Origin: Deltaproteobacteria bacterium
GTDB taxonomy: Bacteria; Myxococcota_A; UBA9042; PHBI01
Direction: 5' to 3'
NCBI GenBank assembly: GCA_020632715.1
Contig: JACKFA010000002.1
Coordinates: 1,285,712-1,349,711, forward strand
DNA: 64,000 nucleotides
Every line of letters begins with the position of its first letter. The first letter of the stretch is position 1. The position numbers and the translations under genes are program-made. Positions 36,641 through 45,735 of the stretch are shown here, one piece after another. The notes under the pieces are model-generated. The model saw nothing but the letters and a program-made list of their open reading frames with translations. It was not told where the DNA came from and searched no databases.

Positions 36641-39199
36641 ATGCCGCGCATGCACACCTTCACCGTCGCCCCGGCGCTGCCGGAGCCGCTCAGCGCGCTC
36701 GGCGAGCTCGCCTACAGCCTCGTCTGGAGCTGGAACCCGGACGCGGCGCGCATCTTCTGGCGCATCGATCCGGAGCTCTGGAAGGCCGTGAACGGGAACC
36801 CCATCGCGCTCCTCGGGCGCGTCGGGCAGGACGTGCTCACGCGCCTCGCGGGCGACGCCGCGTTCAAGAACCACCTCGCGCGGGTCGCGGCGGCCGTGCG
36901 CGACGAGCTCGCCGCGGACCCCTTCTTCCCGGCGAAGCCCGACGGCCACGAGCTGCTCGTCGCCTACTTCTGCGCCGAGTACGGGCTCACGGAGGCGCTG
37001 CCGATCTACTCGGGCGGCCTCGGCGTCCTCGCGGGCGACCACCTGAAGAGCGCGTCGGCCGTGGGGCTCCCGCTCGTCGGCATCGGGCTCGCGTATCAGG
37101 AGGGATACTTCCATCAGTACCTGAACGCGGACGGCTGGCAGCAGGAGGACCCGTACGACAACGACTTCGCGGCGCTGCCGATGCGGCGCGCGCGGCGCCC
37201 GGACGGCGACGTCGCCGAGGTCGCGGTCGAGATCGAGGGGCGGCGCGTGCGGGTCCGGATCTGGGAGGTGCAGATCGGGCGCGGGCGGCTCTATCTGCTC
37301 GACACGAACGACCCGGCGAACACGCCCGAGGACCGGGCGATCACCTACCGCCTCTACGGCGGCGGGCGGGAGTACCGCTGCAAGCAGGAGATCGTGCTCG
37401 GCGTGGGCGGGTTCCTCGCGCTCGAGCAGCTCGGCATCAAGCCGACCGTGTTCCACATGAACGAGGGGCACTCGGCGTTCATGGCGCTCGCGCGGATCCG
37501 CGACCTCATGCGGCGCGCGGGGCTCTCGTTCGCGGAGGCGCGCGAGGCGTGCGCGGCGACGAACGTGTTCACGACGCACACGCCGGTGCCGGCGGGCTTC
37601 GACATCTTCACGGCGGAGCAGCTCGACCGCTTCCTGCCGACGATGCACGAGGACCTCGGGATCCGGCGCGCGGACTTCCTGTCGCTCGGCGCGCACGAGG
37701 GGGATCCGGGGATCTCGCGCGGCTTCAACATGGCGTACCTCGCGCTCCGGCTCTCGGGCTGGGTGAACGGCGTGTCGCAGCTGCACGCGCAGGTGTCGCG
37801 CGCGATGTGGCAGAGCATGTGGCCGGGCGCCGAGGTCGACGAGGTGCCGATCATCGGCATCACGAACGGGATCCACACGCGCACGTGGCTCGCGCCCGAG
37901 ATGGGGGAGCTGCTCGAGCGCTACGTGGGCGACTCGTGGCGGCGTCTGCCGACGTCGGAGGTGCCGTGGGGGGAGGTCGAGAAGATCCCGTCGGCGGAGC
38001 TCTGGCGGACGCACGAGCGCGGGCGCGAGCGGCTCGTGAGCTTCGTGCGCGAGCGGGCCACGGCGCAGGCGAAGCGCGTGGGGCTCCCGTCGCATCAGGT
38101 GCACGCGCTCTCCGAGGTCCTCGACCCGACGGCGCTGACGATCGGCTTCGCGCGGCGCTTCGCGACCTACAAGCGGGCGACGCTGCTCTTCCGCGACAAG
38201 GCGCGCCTCCACGCGCTGCTCACGGACGAGGAGCGGCCCGTGCAGTTCATCTTCGCGGGGAAGGCGCACCCGCAGGACACGCCCGCGAAGGAGCTCATCA
38301 AGGAGCTCGTGCACTTCGCGCGCGACCCGGCCGTGCGGCGGCGCATCGTGTTCCTCGAGGAGTACGACATGGGCGTCGCGCGGCAGCTCGTGCAGGGTGT
38401 CGACGTGTGGCTCAACAACCCGCGGCGCCCGAAGGAGGCGAGCGGCACGAGCGGCATGAAGGTGCTCGCGAACGGCGGTCTCAACCTGTCGGTGCTCGAC
38501 GGGTGGTGGGCCGAGGCCTACGACGGGCAGAACGGCTGGGCCATCGGCGCCGGCGAGACGTACATGGACGTCGACGAGGGCGACCTCATCGAGTCGCGGA
38601 TCCTGCTGAACCTCATCGAGGAGCAGCTCCTCCCCGAGTTCTACGACCGCGGCGCGGACGGGCTCCCGCGGCGCTGGATCCGGCGCGTGAAGAACTCGAT
38701 GCAGGGGCTCTCGGGCTTCTTCTCGACCGACCGGATGGTGCTCGAGTACGCGGACCGGCTCTACCGGCCGGCGGCCGAGGAGGGGCGGCAGCTCGCGGCG
38801 AAGGACTGGGCCGGCGCGCGGGCGCTCACGCACCAGGTCGGGCGCCTCATGGCGAGCTGGGAGCAGGTGAAGGTCGGGGAGGTGCAGGTCGCGGCGGGGA
38901 GTGAGGACTTCGCGCTCGGGCAGAGCGTGTCGGTCGAGGCGCGCGTGTTCCTCGGTGGGGTGAAGCCCGACGACGTCGTGGTCGAGATCTTCGGTGGCCG
39001 GGTCGACGCGAACCGGGTGGTCTTCGAGGGGACGCTCGCGTCGCTCGAGCGCGTGGGCGAGGACGGCGTCGGGTGGCACCGCTACGCGGGGACGTGGACG
39101 CCGACCCGGGCCGGGCACAACGGGTGCACGCTCCGGGTGCGGCCGAGCTTCGCGCGCGCGGCGCCGGCGCGGGACTTCGCGATCCGCTTCTGGGAGTAG
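36641..39199 (+). CDS. glgP: Alpha-glucan phosphorylase (DUF3417 type)
   Basis: 852 residues. Starts MPRMHTFTVAPALPEPLSALGELAYSLVWSWNPDA, the N-terminal domain of the short archaeal/bacterial alpha-glucan phosphorylase branch. The pyridoxal-phosphate site EASGTSGMKVLANGGLNLS (Lys at about residue 606) and DGWWAEAYDG are intact, as are the HTPVPAGFD and YFCAEYGL motifs. It releases glucose-1-phosphate from glycogen or maltodextrin. Strong ribosome site GGAGGGAG. The C-terminal domain after about residue 730 is a beta domain common to this branch. No other glycogen gene is nearby. Confidence 0.93.
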   Translation: MPRMHTFTVAPALPEPLSALGELAYSLVWSWNPDAARIFWRIDPELWKAVNGNPIALLGRVGQDVLTRLAGDAAFKNHLARVAAAVRDELAADPFFPAKPDGHELLVAYFCAEYGLTEALPIYSGGLGVLAGDHLKSASAVGLPLVGIGLAYQEGYFHQYLNADGWQQEDPYDNDFAALPMRRARRPDGDVAEVAVEIEGRRVRVRIWEVQIGRGRLYLLDTNDPANTPEDRAITYRLYGGGREYRCKQEIVLGVGGFLALEQLGIKPTVFHMNEGHSAFMALARIRDLMRRAGLSFAEAREACAATNVFTTHTPVPAGFDIFTAEQLDRFLPTMHEDLGIRRADFLSLGAHEGDPGISRGFNMAYLALRLSGWVNGVSQLHAQVSRAMWQSMWPGAEVDEVPIIGITNGIHTRTWLAPEMGELLERYVGDSWRRLPTSEVPWGEVEKIPSAELWRTHERGRERLVSFVRERATAQAKRVGLPSHQVHALSEVLDPTALTIGFARRFATYKRATLLFRDKARLHALLTDEERPVQFIFAGKAHPQDTPAKELIKELVHFARDPAVRRRIVFLEEYDMGVARQLVQGVDVWLNNPRRPKEASGTSGMKVLANGGLNLSVLDGWWAEAYDGQNGWAIGAGETYMDVDEGDLIESRILLNLIEEQLLPEFYDRGADGLPRRWIRRVKNSMQGLSGFFSTDRMVLEYADRLYRPAAEEGRQLAAKDWAGARALTHQVGRLMASWEQVKVGEVQVAAGSEDFALGQSVSVEARVFLGGVKPDDVVVEIFGGRVDANRVVFEGTLASLERVGEDGVGWHRYAGTWTPTRAGHNGCTLRVRPSFARAAPARDFAIRFWE

Positions 39200-39280
39200 G
39201 CGCGGGCGCGGTCAGCGCGGCGGTTGGATGGCGAGGAGCGAGGCGGGCGCGGCGTCGGCGCCCGGCCGTGGGCCTCTCGC

Positions 39281-40147
39281 TCAGTGCCCGTCGTCGTCGT
39301 CGTCGTCGTCGGCTGCCGGGGGCGGGGCGCCGCCCTTGTCGTACGGATCGATGGGCTGGTGGAGGTGCGCCGCGGCGGACATGCGGTTGCGCTCGCCGCC
39401 CTCGCCCTTGAGGCAGGCGACCTTGTGCTTGCCGTAGCGGTGGTCGAAGGGCACGTAGACCATGCAGCTCCCGTCCTTGCAGAAGACGTCGCAGGGCTTC
39501 AGCACGGCGGAGTGCTTGAAGGCGTAGGTCTTGCCGGTGCGGGTGTCGCAGAGGCGGTTGTAGCTCTCGGTGCGCTTCTCGTCGGGGTGGTCGGGGTCCT
39601 TCTCGTCGATCGAGTGGACGGAGGTGATGATGGCCTGGGGGATCCCCTTCGCCCACATGCCCTTGCGCTCGTTCTGGGCCTTCATCTGGATGGCGAGGAG
39701 CTCGGGGTCGGCGTCGCCCTCGATCTGGTAGACGTGGGCGAGGCCCTCGGCGACGAGGGTCTTCCGGAGCTCGGGGCAGTCGACGAGGATGCGGCCGTAG
39801 CCGTCGGCGGTGCCGTTGGAGCTGCAGACCCACTGCTGGGACTTGGCGAGGGCCGTCGCGGCCTTGTGGGTGCGGTAGAGCTCCCAGCCGTTGAAGCCGC
39901 CCCAGAAGTGGACGGGGCCGTAGGACTCGAGGGTGTTGTAGCCGACGAGGCGGGCCTTCTGGCCTTCGCGGGCGCCCTTGGTGATGCGGAAGGAGTCGCC
40001 GTCGTTCCAGTTCACGCGCTCGACGGCGCCGTCGAGGAGGATGAGCTGCGGGGCGGCCTTCTTCTTGGACTTCGCGAGGGCGCCGGGGGAGGCGAGGGCG
40101 AGCGCGAGGGCGACGAGGGAGGCGCCAAGGGCGGGGACGCGCGGCAT
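39281..40147 (-). CDS. Secreted thermonuclease-like (SNase-domain) protein
   Basis: 288 residues. Signal peptide MPRVPALGASLVALALALASPGALA. The SNase OB-fold pattern is recognisable: DGDSFRI (metal Asp), ARLVGYNTLES (Arg/Glu positions), GYGRILVDC and LVAEGLAHVYQIEG, then NERKGMWAKG. The canonical RLxGIDxPE reads RLVGYNTLES, so activity is plausible but not certain. The C-terminal part adds six Cys and a His/Arg segment not found in SNase, ending in a run of seven Asp residues before GH. Likely a periplasmic or extracellular nuclease. Confidence 0.8.
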   Translation of the reverse strand: MPRVPALGASLVALALALASPGALAKSKKKAAPQLILLDGAVERVNWNDGDSFRITKGAREGQKARLVGYNTLESYGPVHFWGGFNGWELYRTHKAATALAKSQQWVCSSNGTADGYGRILVDCPELRKTLVAEGLAHVYQIEGDADPELLAIQMKAQNERKGMWAKGIPQAIITSVHSIDEKDPDHPDEKRTESYNRLCDTRTGKTYAFKHSAVLKPCDVFCKDGSCMVYVPFDHRYGKHKVACLKGEGGERNRMSAAAHLHQPIDPYDKGGAPPPAADDDDDDDGH

Positions 40148-40235
40148 CGGGGCTCCGTGGATCGGGGGTGTTGGGCGGGACGGTAGCACGCCGCGCGGGC
40201 GGTTGCGCGGGGGTTCGGCGGTTTGGGGATTCCGG

Positions 40236-40265
40236 TTGGCGGTCGGGCGGCCAGGCCGCTATCCT
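40236..40265 (+). promoter_or_regulatory. Possible sigma70 promoter
   Basis: TTGGCG, 18 bases, TATCCT, 33 bases before the ATG at 40298 and followed by a good ribosome site (AGGAGG). Confidence 0.35.
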
Positions 40266-40297
40266 CGCGCGACTCGAACACGGGATAGGAGGCAGGC

Positions 40298-41230
40298 ATG
40301 CCGGCTCGGCTCGCGGGGTGGATGATGGTGGCGGGGCTCGTGCTGGTCGGGGGCTGCCTCGACGACGGGGCGACGCCGGGGCTCGAGCAGTCGGACGCGC
40401 TCGGGGCGGACGTGCTGGGCGCTGACGCGAGCGGGGCGGACGCGCGGAGCGAGGACGCGGTGGCGGCCGGCGGGTGCGTGGACGACGCGGAGTGCGTGGG
40501 GGTGCTCGGGGAGCTCGCGCCGTGCGAGGTGGCGCTGTGCCATCAGGCGTCGGGGCAGTGCGTCGTTGGGGACGCGCCGGAGCTCACGCCGTGCGACGAC
40601 GGGGACGCCTGCTCGCGGCGGTCGTTCTGCAACCAGGGGGCGTGCGAGGCGTTCCCGAGCGACGTGACGGACTGCGACGACGGGGATCCGTGCACCGCGG
40701 ACACGTGCCGCGCGGGCGGCGGGTGCGAGCACCAGCCGGTGACGACGGGGGGCTGCGGGACGACGGGCGGCGGCGGGAGCGGCGGCGGCTGCGGCGACGG
40801 GGTCTGCGACCAGCAGACGTTCGAGCCCTTCTGGTGCCCGGACGACTGCGGAAACGGTGGCGGCGGGAGCGGCAGCGGCGGCGCGACCTGCGGCGACGGC
40901 GTCTGTGATCAGGCTGCGCTCGAGCAGATCCTGTGCCCAGAGGACTGCGGGAACGGCGGCGGCGGGAGCGGCGGCGGCGCCGCGGGCTGCGGGGATGGCG
41001 TCTGCGACCAGCAGGCGTTCGAGCAGTGGTGGTGCCCAGAGGACTGCGGGAATGGCGGCGGTGGGAGCGGCGGCGGCGGGAGCTCGAGCCCGCTCTGTGG
41101 GGACGGCGTCTGTCATCAGGGCGAGCGCCAGACCTGCCCGGGGGACTGCGGCCCGGGTCACCCGCGCTGCGGCAACAACCGCTGTCAGCAGGGCGAGGAC
41201 GCCCAGAACTGCCCCGAAGATTGCCCATAG
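40298..41230 (+). CDS. Cys-rich lipoprotein with CGDGxC...CPEDCGNGGGGSGG repeats
   Basis: 310 residues. Lipobox VGGC at about residue 20. An Ala/Asp-rich spacer is followed by two EGF-like Cys blocks (CVDDAECVGV; CDDGDPCTADTC). Five modules then follow of the form CGDGVCDQxxxExxxCPxDCG, separated by flexible GNGGGGSGGG linkers. The module matches a Cys-stabilised calcium-binding-like repeat frequent in myxobacterial surface proteins. The linkers are nearly identical in DNA, implying recent duplication. Function is inferred only as a surface-exposed stalk. Confidence 0.85.
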   Translation: MPARLAGWMMVAGLVLVGGCLDDGATPGLEQSDALGADVLGADASGADARSEDAVAAGGCVDDAECVGVLGELAPCEVALCHQASGQCVVGDAPELTPCDDGDACSRRSFCNQGACEAFPSDVTDCDDGDPCTADTCRAGGGCEHQPVTTGGCGTTGGGGSGGGCGDGVCDQQTFEPFWCPDDCGNGGGGSGSGGATCGDGVCDQAALEQILCPEDCGNGGGGSGGGAAGCGDGVCDQQAFEQWWCPEDCGNGGGGSGGGGSSSPLCGDGVCHQGERQTCPGDCGPGHPRCGNNRCQQGEDAQNCPEDCP

Positions 41231-41276
41231 TCTCCGAGGAGTCGGGAAAACGACAGGCGACCACGAAGAAAACGTG

Positions 41277-41305
41277 TTGACACTCTGAGGGGCCGGCCGT
41301 ACATA
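41277..41305 (+). promoter_or_regulatory. tRNA promoter
   Basis: A perfect TTGACA -35, 17 bases, then TACATA(T). The following C-rich discriminator is typical of growth-rate-controlled stable RNA promoters. Transcription would start near 41313, just before the tRNA. Confidence 0.8.
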
Positions 41306-41320
41306 TCCCCCCGCTGCTGC

Positions 41321-41397
<77 letters not shown>

Positions 41398-41400
41398 AGC

Positions 41401-41432
41401 AAAAAGGGCCCGACGCAAGTCGGGCCCTTTTT
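41401..41432 (+). terminator. Rho-independent terminator of tRNA-fMet
   Basis: AAAAAGGGCCCGAC-gcaa-GTCGGGCCCTTTTT is a 14-bp perfect stem with a tetraloop and a T tract. Its symmetry allows bidirectional function. Confidence 0.95.
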
Positions 41433-41447
41433 CGTTTCGGGTTTTGA

Positions 41448-41717
41448 GCCCGACCTGCGCGCTTCACGTGGTTCGACGACATCGTCGCTCCCTACCCGCC
41501 GGGGCCCTACTCCCACGTCAGCCATCGGTGCTTCTGCGCGCTCCGCTGCAAGACCGACTCAGACTGTGACGGCGTCACCTTGCCCCACTGCTCTGCCATC
41601 AGCGTCTTCGGCGGCAGCGACAACGGCAACTGCTCGACCTTCCGCGTCTGTACGGCCGAGAAGTCGCCGAGCGAGTACGTCTGCGCCCTCCCTCCGAGCC
41701 CGCGGAGCTGCGAATGA
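41448..41717 (+). pseudogene. 5'-truncated remnant of a Cys-rich lipoprotein gene
   Basis: An open frame of 89 codons after a TGA at 41445, with no ATG or GTG start. It aligns with the C-terminal half of the next gene: HRCFCALRCKTDSDCDGVTLP here against SRCFCALDCTSDADCVGLTQ there. Both continue with a Ser/Cys-rich segment and end in SCE-stop. The signal peptide and N-terminal half are missing; their place is taken by the tRNA-fMet terminator. The stop overlaps the next start (ATGA), as for genes that were once in tandem. A TTG codon inside could start only a very short product. Confidence 0.75.
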
Positions 41718-42190
41718 ACCCCGCGGCGCCCTCGCCACCGCGACGGCTCGTCGTCGCCACGATCGCCGCCGCCGCGCTCGCCTTCGCCTGCGGCGCCGAC
41801 CCCGAGCCGCAGACCGCCATCGACAGCGCCGACGCCGCACAGATCGCCGCGGACACCCTCGAGGACGCGCTCGGCCCGCCCGCGCGCGGTCGCGCTGCCT
41901 GCGCCGCCGCCGGTTGGACGTGGCGCGCGGACACCCAGGTGGACTACTGCTGGTTCCAGTCGGACGTCACGTCGTCCTGCCCGCCGACCTCGTCCAGGTG
42001 CTTCTGCGCCCTCGACTGCACGAGCGACGCCGACTGCGTCGGGCTCACCCAGTCGCGGTGCGAGCGCGTGATGGTGTTCGAGTGGAGCGATGGCGGCCAT
42101 TGCTCGAGCTACAAGGTGTGCGTCGACCCCTCGTCCCGCGGGCTCGGTTACTGCGTGGGCGACCCGCCCAACGCCCAGAGCTGCGAGTAG
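41714..42190 (+). CDS. Small Cys-rich lipoprotein
   Basis: 158 residues. Signal MNPAAPSPPRRLVVATIAAAALAFAC with lipid Cys at about 26. The mature part has about 12 Cys, with CFCALDC and DADC motifs. The adjacent upstream remnant is its paralogue, so the family has duplicated here. No function is recognised. Confidence 0.8.
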   Translation: MNPAAPSPPRRLVVATIAAAALAFACGADPEPQTAIDSADAAQIAADTLEDALGPPARGRAACAAAGWTWRADTQVDYCWFQSDVTSSCPPTSSRCFCALDCTSDADCVGLTQSRCERVMVFEWSDGGHCSSYKVCVDPSSRGLGYCVGDPPNAQSCE

Positions 42191-42334
42191 CCGCCCCCCT
42201 GCGCGCGGCACCGTCCTCGCGACGCCCCTCTCCCCGCGGCGCAGCTCCGCGCTCGATGTCATCCGGGTCTTGGATAAGGAGACTTGTTGGTCTCTCTATT
42301 GGTGGCCACGCCTCGACCTTGTACGGTCCCGCCC

Positions 42335-43468
42335 ATGTTCGGCATGCTCTTCCCCGTCGTCGCCGCCCTGTCCGGCGTCCTCGCGGCCGCCGCGCCGCCT
42401 CGTCTCCACGTGGCCCACCCGCAGTCGGCCGGCGGCGCCGACATCGTCGCCACGGCCACGCGAGGCGACCGCGCGTGGCTCCTGCGCCTCGATCTGCGCG
42501 CCGCCCGCGTCACCGCCGCCATCGAGCTCCAGAAGCTCTCCACCCAGCTCTGCTCGAGCGCGGACGGCTCCCGCGTCGCCGTCCAGGCCGACGACTCCGT
42601 CCTCGTCTTCGCCCTGGGCGCCGACGGCGCCATGATCCGCGTCGCGTCGCTCCCCGCGAAGGTCTTCGGGGACGTCGACCACCGCGACATCGAGCCCAGG
42701 CAGCTCATCGCCGGCGGTGAGCGCCTCGTCGCGAGCGACACCGAGAACGGCACCACCCTCATCGCGGATCTCGCCGCCGCGAAGCCGCGCTGGCGCCACG
42801 TCCCGACCGACCCCGACGTCCTCTCCGAGGACGGTAGGCTCTGCTTCTGGCGGGAAGACGACCGCGTCGGCCGCTGCGACGACCCGAAGCGCGGCCGCCC
42901 CATCACCCTCGACGCCGACCCCTCCCTCAACTTCGACGGTGGCCCGCCCTCGAGCCTCGCGCCGCGCTTCCTCGGGCCGGACGTCCTCCTCTTCAGCGTC
43001 TCCTACGATGCCTCCCTGACCGCCGAGAGCTGCGCCTACGGGGCGCTCACCGGGAAGCTCCGCTGGTCCTTCCCGTCCTGGACGCCCTCACGCCACTTCC
43101 CGCAGCCCGACGGCACCGTGTGGATCACGGGTGAGCCGTCGAGCGAGCCCGATCCCCCGAGCGGCCTCCGAGCGCTCGATCCCCGCGACGGCGCCGTGAA
43201 GCAGCTGCTCACCGTCGACGACGGCGACTTCTACCCAGGCAGCGTCTCCATCGCCGACGGCGTCCTCTACGCCGCGGGCGAGTGCGGCCTCTTCCCGATC
43301 CGCCGCTTCCGCCTCGCGGACGCCGAGCGCCTCCCGGATCTCACGGCCTCCGACGTCAGCGGTTGGCCCGGCTCCGCCCCCGCGCGCCCCCTCACGCCCC
43401 CGCGTGCGGCACCGTCTTCGCCACGCCGTTCTCCCGGAGCCGCTCGAACAGGAGCTCCTGCGCCGTGA
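42335..43468 (+). CDS. Exported propeller-like protein of unknown function
   Basis: 377 residues from ATG 42335. Signal MFGMLFPVVAALSGVLAAAA. Repeated blocks such as QLCSSADGSRVAVQADDSVLV, SEDGRLCFWREDDRVG and GVLYAAGECGLF suggest WD40/PQQ-like blades. The C terminus is a low-complexity Ala/Pro/Arg tail that overlaps the convergent oxygenase gene by 77 bases. An in-frame ATG at 42284 adds 17 residues and seems less likely because the signal peptide starts at 42335. Confidence 0.72.
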   Translation: MFGMLFPVVAALSGVLAAAAPPRLHVAHPQSAGGADIVATATRGDRAWLLRLDLRAARVTAAIELQKLSTQLCSSADGSRVAVQADDSVLVFALGADGAMIRVASLPAKVFGDVDHRDIEPRQLIAGGERLVASDTENGTTLIADLAAAKPRWRHVPTDPDVLSEDGRLCFWREDDRVGRCDDPKRGRPITLDADPSLNFDGGPPSSLAPRFLGPDVLLFSVSYDASLTAESCAYGALTGKLRWSFPSWTPSRHFPQPDGTVWITGEPSSEPDPPSGLRALDPRDGAVKQLLTVDDGDFYPGSVSIADGVLYAAGECGLFPIRRFRLADAERLPDLTASDVSGWPGSAPARPLTPPRAAPSSPRRSPGAARTGAPAP

Positions 43469-44366
43469 TGTCCGGGTAGCGCCGCGGGTTCGCCGGCGTC
43501 ACGCACGACGACAGCGGCCGCAACAGGTAGTCCGGCGTCGGGTGCACGAAGTACGGCATCGAGTAGCGCTCCCGCGTGACCTCCTTCGACGCCACCACCC
43601 GGTGCGTCGTCGCCGGCATGAAGCCGTTCGTCAGCCTCAGCATGATGTCGCCCGTGTCCGCGATGAGCTGCCCCGGGATCGGCGCGATGGGAAGCCACTT
43701 CCCGTCCCGCGTCAGGAGCTCGAGCCCCGGCTCCGTCGCCTCCGGCAGGAGCGTGATGAGGTTGATGTCCTCGTGCGCCGCCGACCAGACCGCCCCCTTC
43801 GCCGCGTCCTCCGGGTCCGGCGGCGGGTAGTGGATCACGCGCAAGACCGTGTTCCCGCCGTCGATCATGCGCACGAGCTCGTGCTCGTCGGCGTCGAGGT
43901 AGCGCGCGATCGCCCGGAGCAGCGTCACCGCCACCTTCCCGAGCCCCGTCCAGAGCCCGAGCGCCGCGTCGCGCAGCTCCGGCAGCTCCGCCGGCCACAG
44001 GTTCTTCGGGAGCTTCTCGAACTGCGGGTGCGTATCGTCGAGCTCCGGCCCGATGTGCCAGAACTCCTTCAGGTCCGGTACCCCCACGTCCTTCGCCTTC
44101 TCGAGCCCGAACGACGTGTAGCCGCGCTGCCGCCCGACCGCCTCGTCCTCGTACCGCCGCTTCACCTCCGTCGGCAGCGCGAACAGCGCCTTCACCGCGC
44201 CGTACGCCGCCTCGAGCGTCGGCCGCTGGATCCCGTGCCGATCCACCGCCACGAAGCCGTACTCGACGAGCGCGTGGCCGAGCGCGTCGACGAAACCACG
44301 CTGATCGTCGGCGTCGCCGTCGAGGAAGCGCCGAAGGTCCACGACAGGGATGGTCTGGCTGCTCAC
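43392..44366 (-). CDS. 2-oxoglutarate-Fe(II) dioxygenase of the isopenicillin-N-synthase family
   Basis: 324 residues from GTG 44366 (MSSQTIPVVDLRRFLDGD), with AGGAGG seven bases upstream. The DIOX_N domain (IPVVDL ... VEYGFVAVDRHGI) precedes the jelly roll. The iron ligands are HxD in SAAHEDINLITLL and the distal His in ATTHRVV, and the 2OG/substrate Arg motif RYSMPYF is present. The family hydroxylates or cyclises small molecules; the substrate is unknown. Third gene of a probable hydrolase-glycosyltransferase-oxygenase operon. Confidence 0.88.
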   Translation of the reverse strand: MSSQTIPVVDLRRFLDGDADDQRGFVDALGHALVEYGFVAVDRHGIQRPTLEAAYGAVKALFALPTEVKRRYEDEAVGRQRGYTSFGLEKAKDVGVPDLKEFWHIGPELDDTHPQFEKLPKNLWPAELPELRDAALGLWTGLGKVAVTLLRAIARYLDADEHELVRMIDGGNTVLRVIHYPPPDPEDAAKGAVWSAAHEDINLITLLPEATEPGLELLTRDGKWLPIAPIPGQLIADTGDIMLRLTNGFMPATTHRVVASKEVTRERYSMPYFVHPTPDYLLRPLSSCVTPANPRRYPDITAQELLFERLRENGVAKTVPHAGA

Positions 44367-44445
44367 GTGCACACCTCCTGAGCGCGATCCTCTACCAGAA
44401 GCCCCCGCGCCGTGCACGAGCCGTTCACCGCGATCCGCCCCGCGG

Positions 44446-45735
44446 TCACCGCGTGAGCCACCGGTTCCCACGCACCGTCACCGTCGCCCAGGGCTGCACC
44501 CAGAAGAGCCCGAACAGCGCGAACCACGCGTAGAGCACCCCGTACAGCGCGTCCGTCGACCGCTCGCTCCGGAGGTAGACGAGCCCGTAGATCACCGCGA
44601 CCACCGTCGTCCACAGCGCCGCCCGCAGAAACCACAGCGGGTGCGCCACCATCACCCAGATCGCGCCCGCGAACCCCACGAGCTTCGCGAGGATCGTCAC
44701 CGGCTGCAGCACCGCGTCGAGCAGCACGAGCGGCCCCCGCCACCACCCCTTCGCGACCGCCCGCCGCGGCGCGAACGCGAGCGCCCGCAGCCCCTCGCGC
44801 GTCGCCGAGCGCCCCCAGCGCGTGAACATCCGCGTCAGCTTCCGATACCCCGCCGGGACCACCGTCAGCACCCGCGCGTCGGCCTGGTACGCCGTGTCCC
44901 AGCCCAGCGAGAGAACGAGGTTCGTCATCGCGTGGTCGTCGCCGTTCGTGCACTGCTTCCCGAGGAAGCGCTGGTCCCGCCAGCGCTCGAGGTGCGGCGC
45001 GATGACCTCCCGCCGATACGCCTGGAGCGCGCCCGGGCAGCACCACACGGTCCCGAGCAGGCTCTGGTACGCGCGGATGAAGTCGAACCCCAGGATGTAG
45101 CGGACCCCCAGCATCCGCGTCAGCGTGTTCTGCTCGCGGTTGTCGACCAGCACCTTCCCCGCGACGCCGGCGACGCGCGCGTCGGCGAGGAACGGCGCTA
45201 CCAGCCGCCGCAGCGTGTCCGGCAGCACCCGCGAGTCGCTGTCGACCGTCGCGACCACCTCCGCCTCGGTCGCCCCCTTGAACCCCGTGTACACGGCGTG
45301 CCGCTTGCCGCGGTTCGCCGCCAAGTGAACGACGTTCACGCGGTCGCCGTGCTCGCGCGCGACGGCGTCGAGGTGCGCGCCGGTGTCGTCCTTCGAGCCG
45401 TCGTTCACCGCGATGACCCGCAGCCGGTCGCGCGGGTAGTCGCTCGCGAGCACGCTCGTGACGGCGCGCCGCACGCGCGGCCCCTCGTTGTAGGCCGGGA
45501 TCACCACGGTGAGCCGCGGCAGCTCCGCGCCGGCGGGCGCCACGCGCGGCCGATAGAAGAGCCAGAGCAGCGCGCGCACCCCCGTGAGCCCGAGCACGAT
45601 CGTCCCGAGGTACGGAAACAGCGCCCCCCGGAGGCCGAGCCCCGTCCGCCCGTGCCCGAGCTCGGTGAACGCGAGCAGCCCGAGGGCGACGGCCGTCAGC
45701 GCGGCCACGAGCGCCTTCTCGACCCCTCGGCTCAC
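44446..45735 (-). CDS. Processive family-2 glycosyltransferase (hyaluronan/chitin-synthase-like)
   Basis: 429 residues. Two N-terminal membrane segments precede the GT-A domain: VVIPAYNEG, VNDGSKDDT, the metal motif DSDS in VATVDSDSRVLP, the acceptor-site GDDH, and a C-terminal TRWGRS in place of QxxRW. Four further membrane segments follow. The order matches synthases that polymerise and extrude beta-linked polysaccharide. Overlaps the upstream hydrolase stop by four bases. The polymer made is unknown. Confidence 0.88.
   Translation of the reverse strand: MSRGVEKALVAALTAVALGLLAFTELGHGRTGLGLRGALFPYLGTIVLGLTGVRALLWLFYRPRVAPAGAELPRLTVVIPAYNEGPRVRRAVTSVLASDYPRDRLRVIAVNDGSKDDTGAHLDAVAREHGDRVNVVHLAANRGKRHAVYTGFKGATEAEVVATVDSDSRVLPDTLRRLVAPFLADARVAGVAGKVLVDNREQNTLTRMLGVRYILGFDFIRAYQSLLGTVWCCPGALQAYRREVIAPHLERWRDQRFLGKQCTNGDDHAMTNLVLSLGWDTAYQADARVLTVVPAGYRKLTRMFTRWGRSATREGLRALAFAPRRAVAKGWWRGPLVLLDAVLQPVTILAKLVGFAGAIWVMVAHPLWFLRAALWTTVVAVIYGLVYLRSERSTDALYGVLYAWFALFGLFWVQPWATVTVRGNRWLTR

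Noticed and set aside
40770..41090. Regular GC-rich repeats resembling a CRISPR array
   Set aside because: The repeats are in phase with a Cys-rich coding frame, vary in sequence and have no unique spacers.
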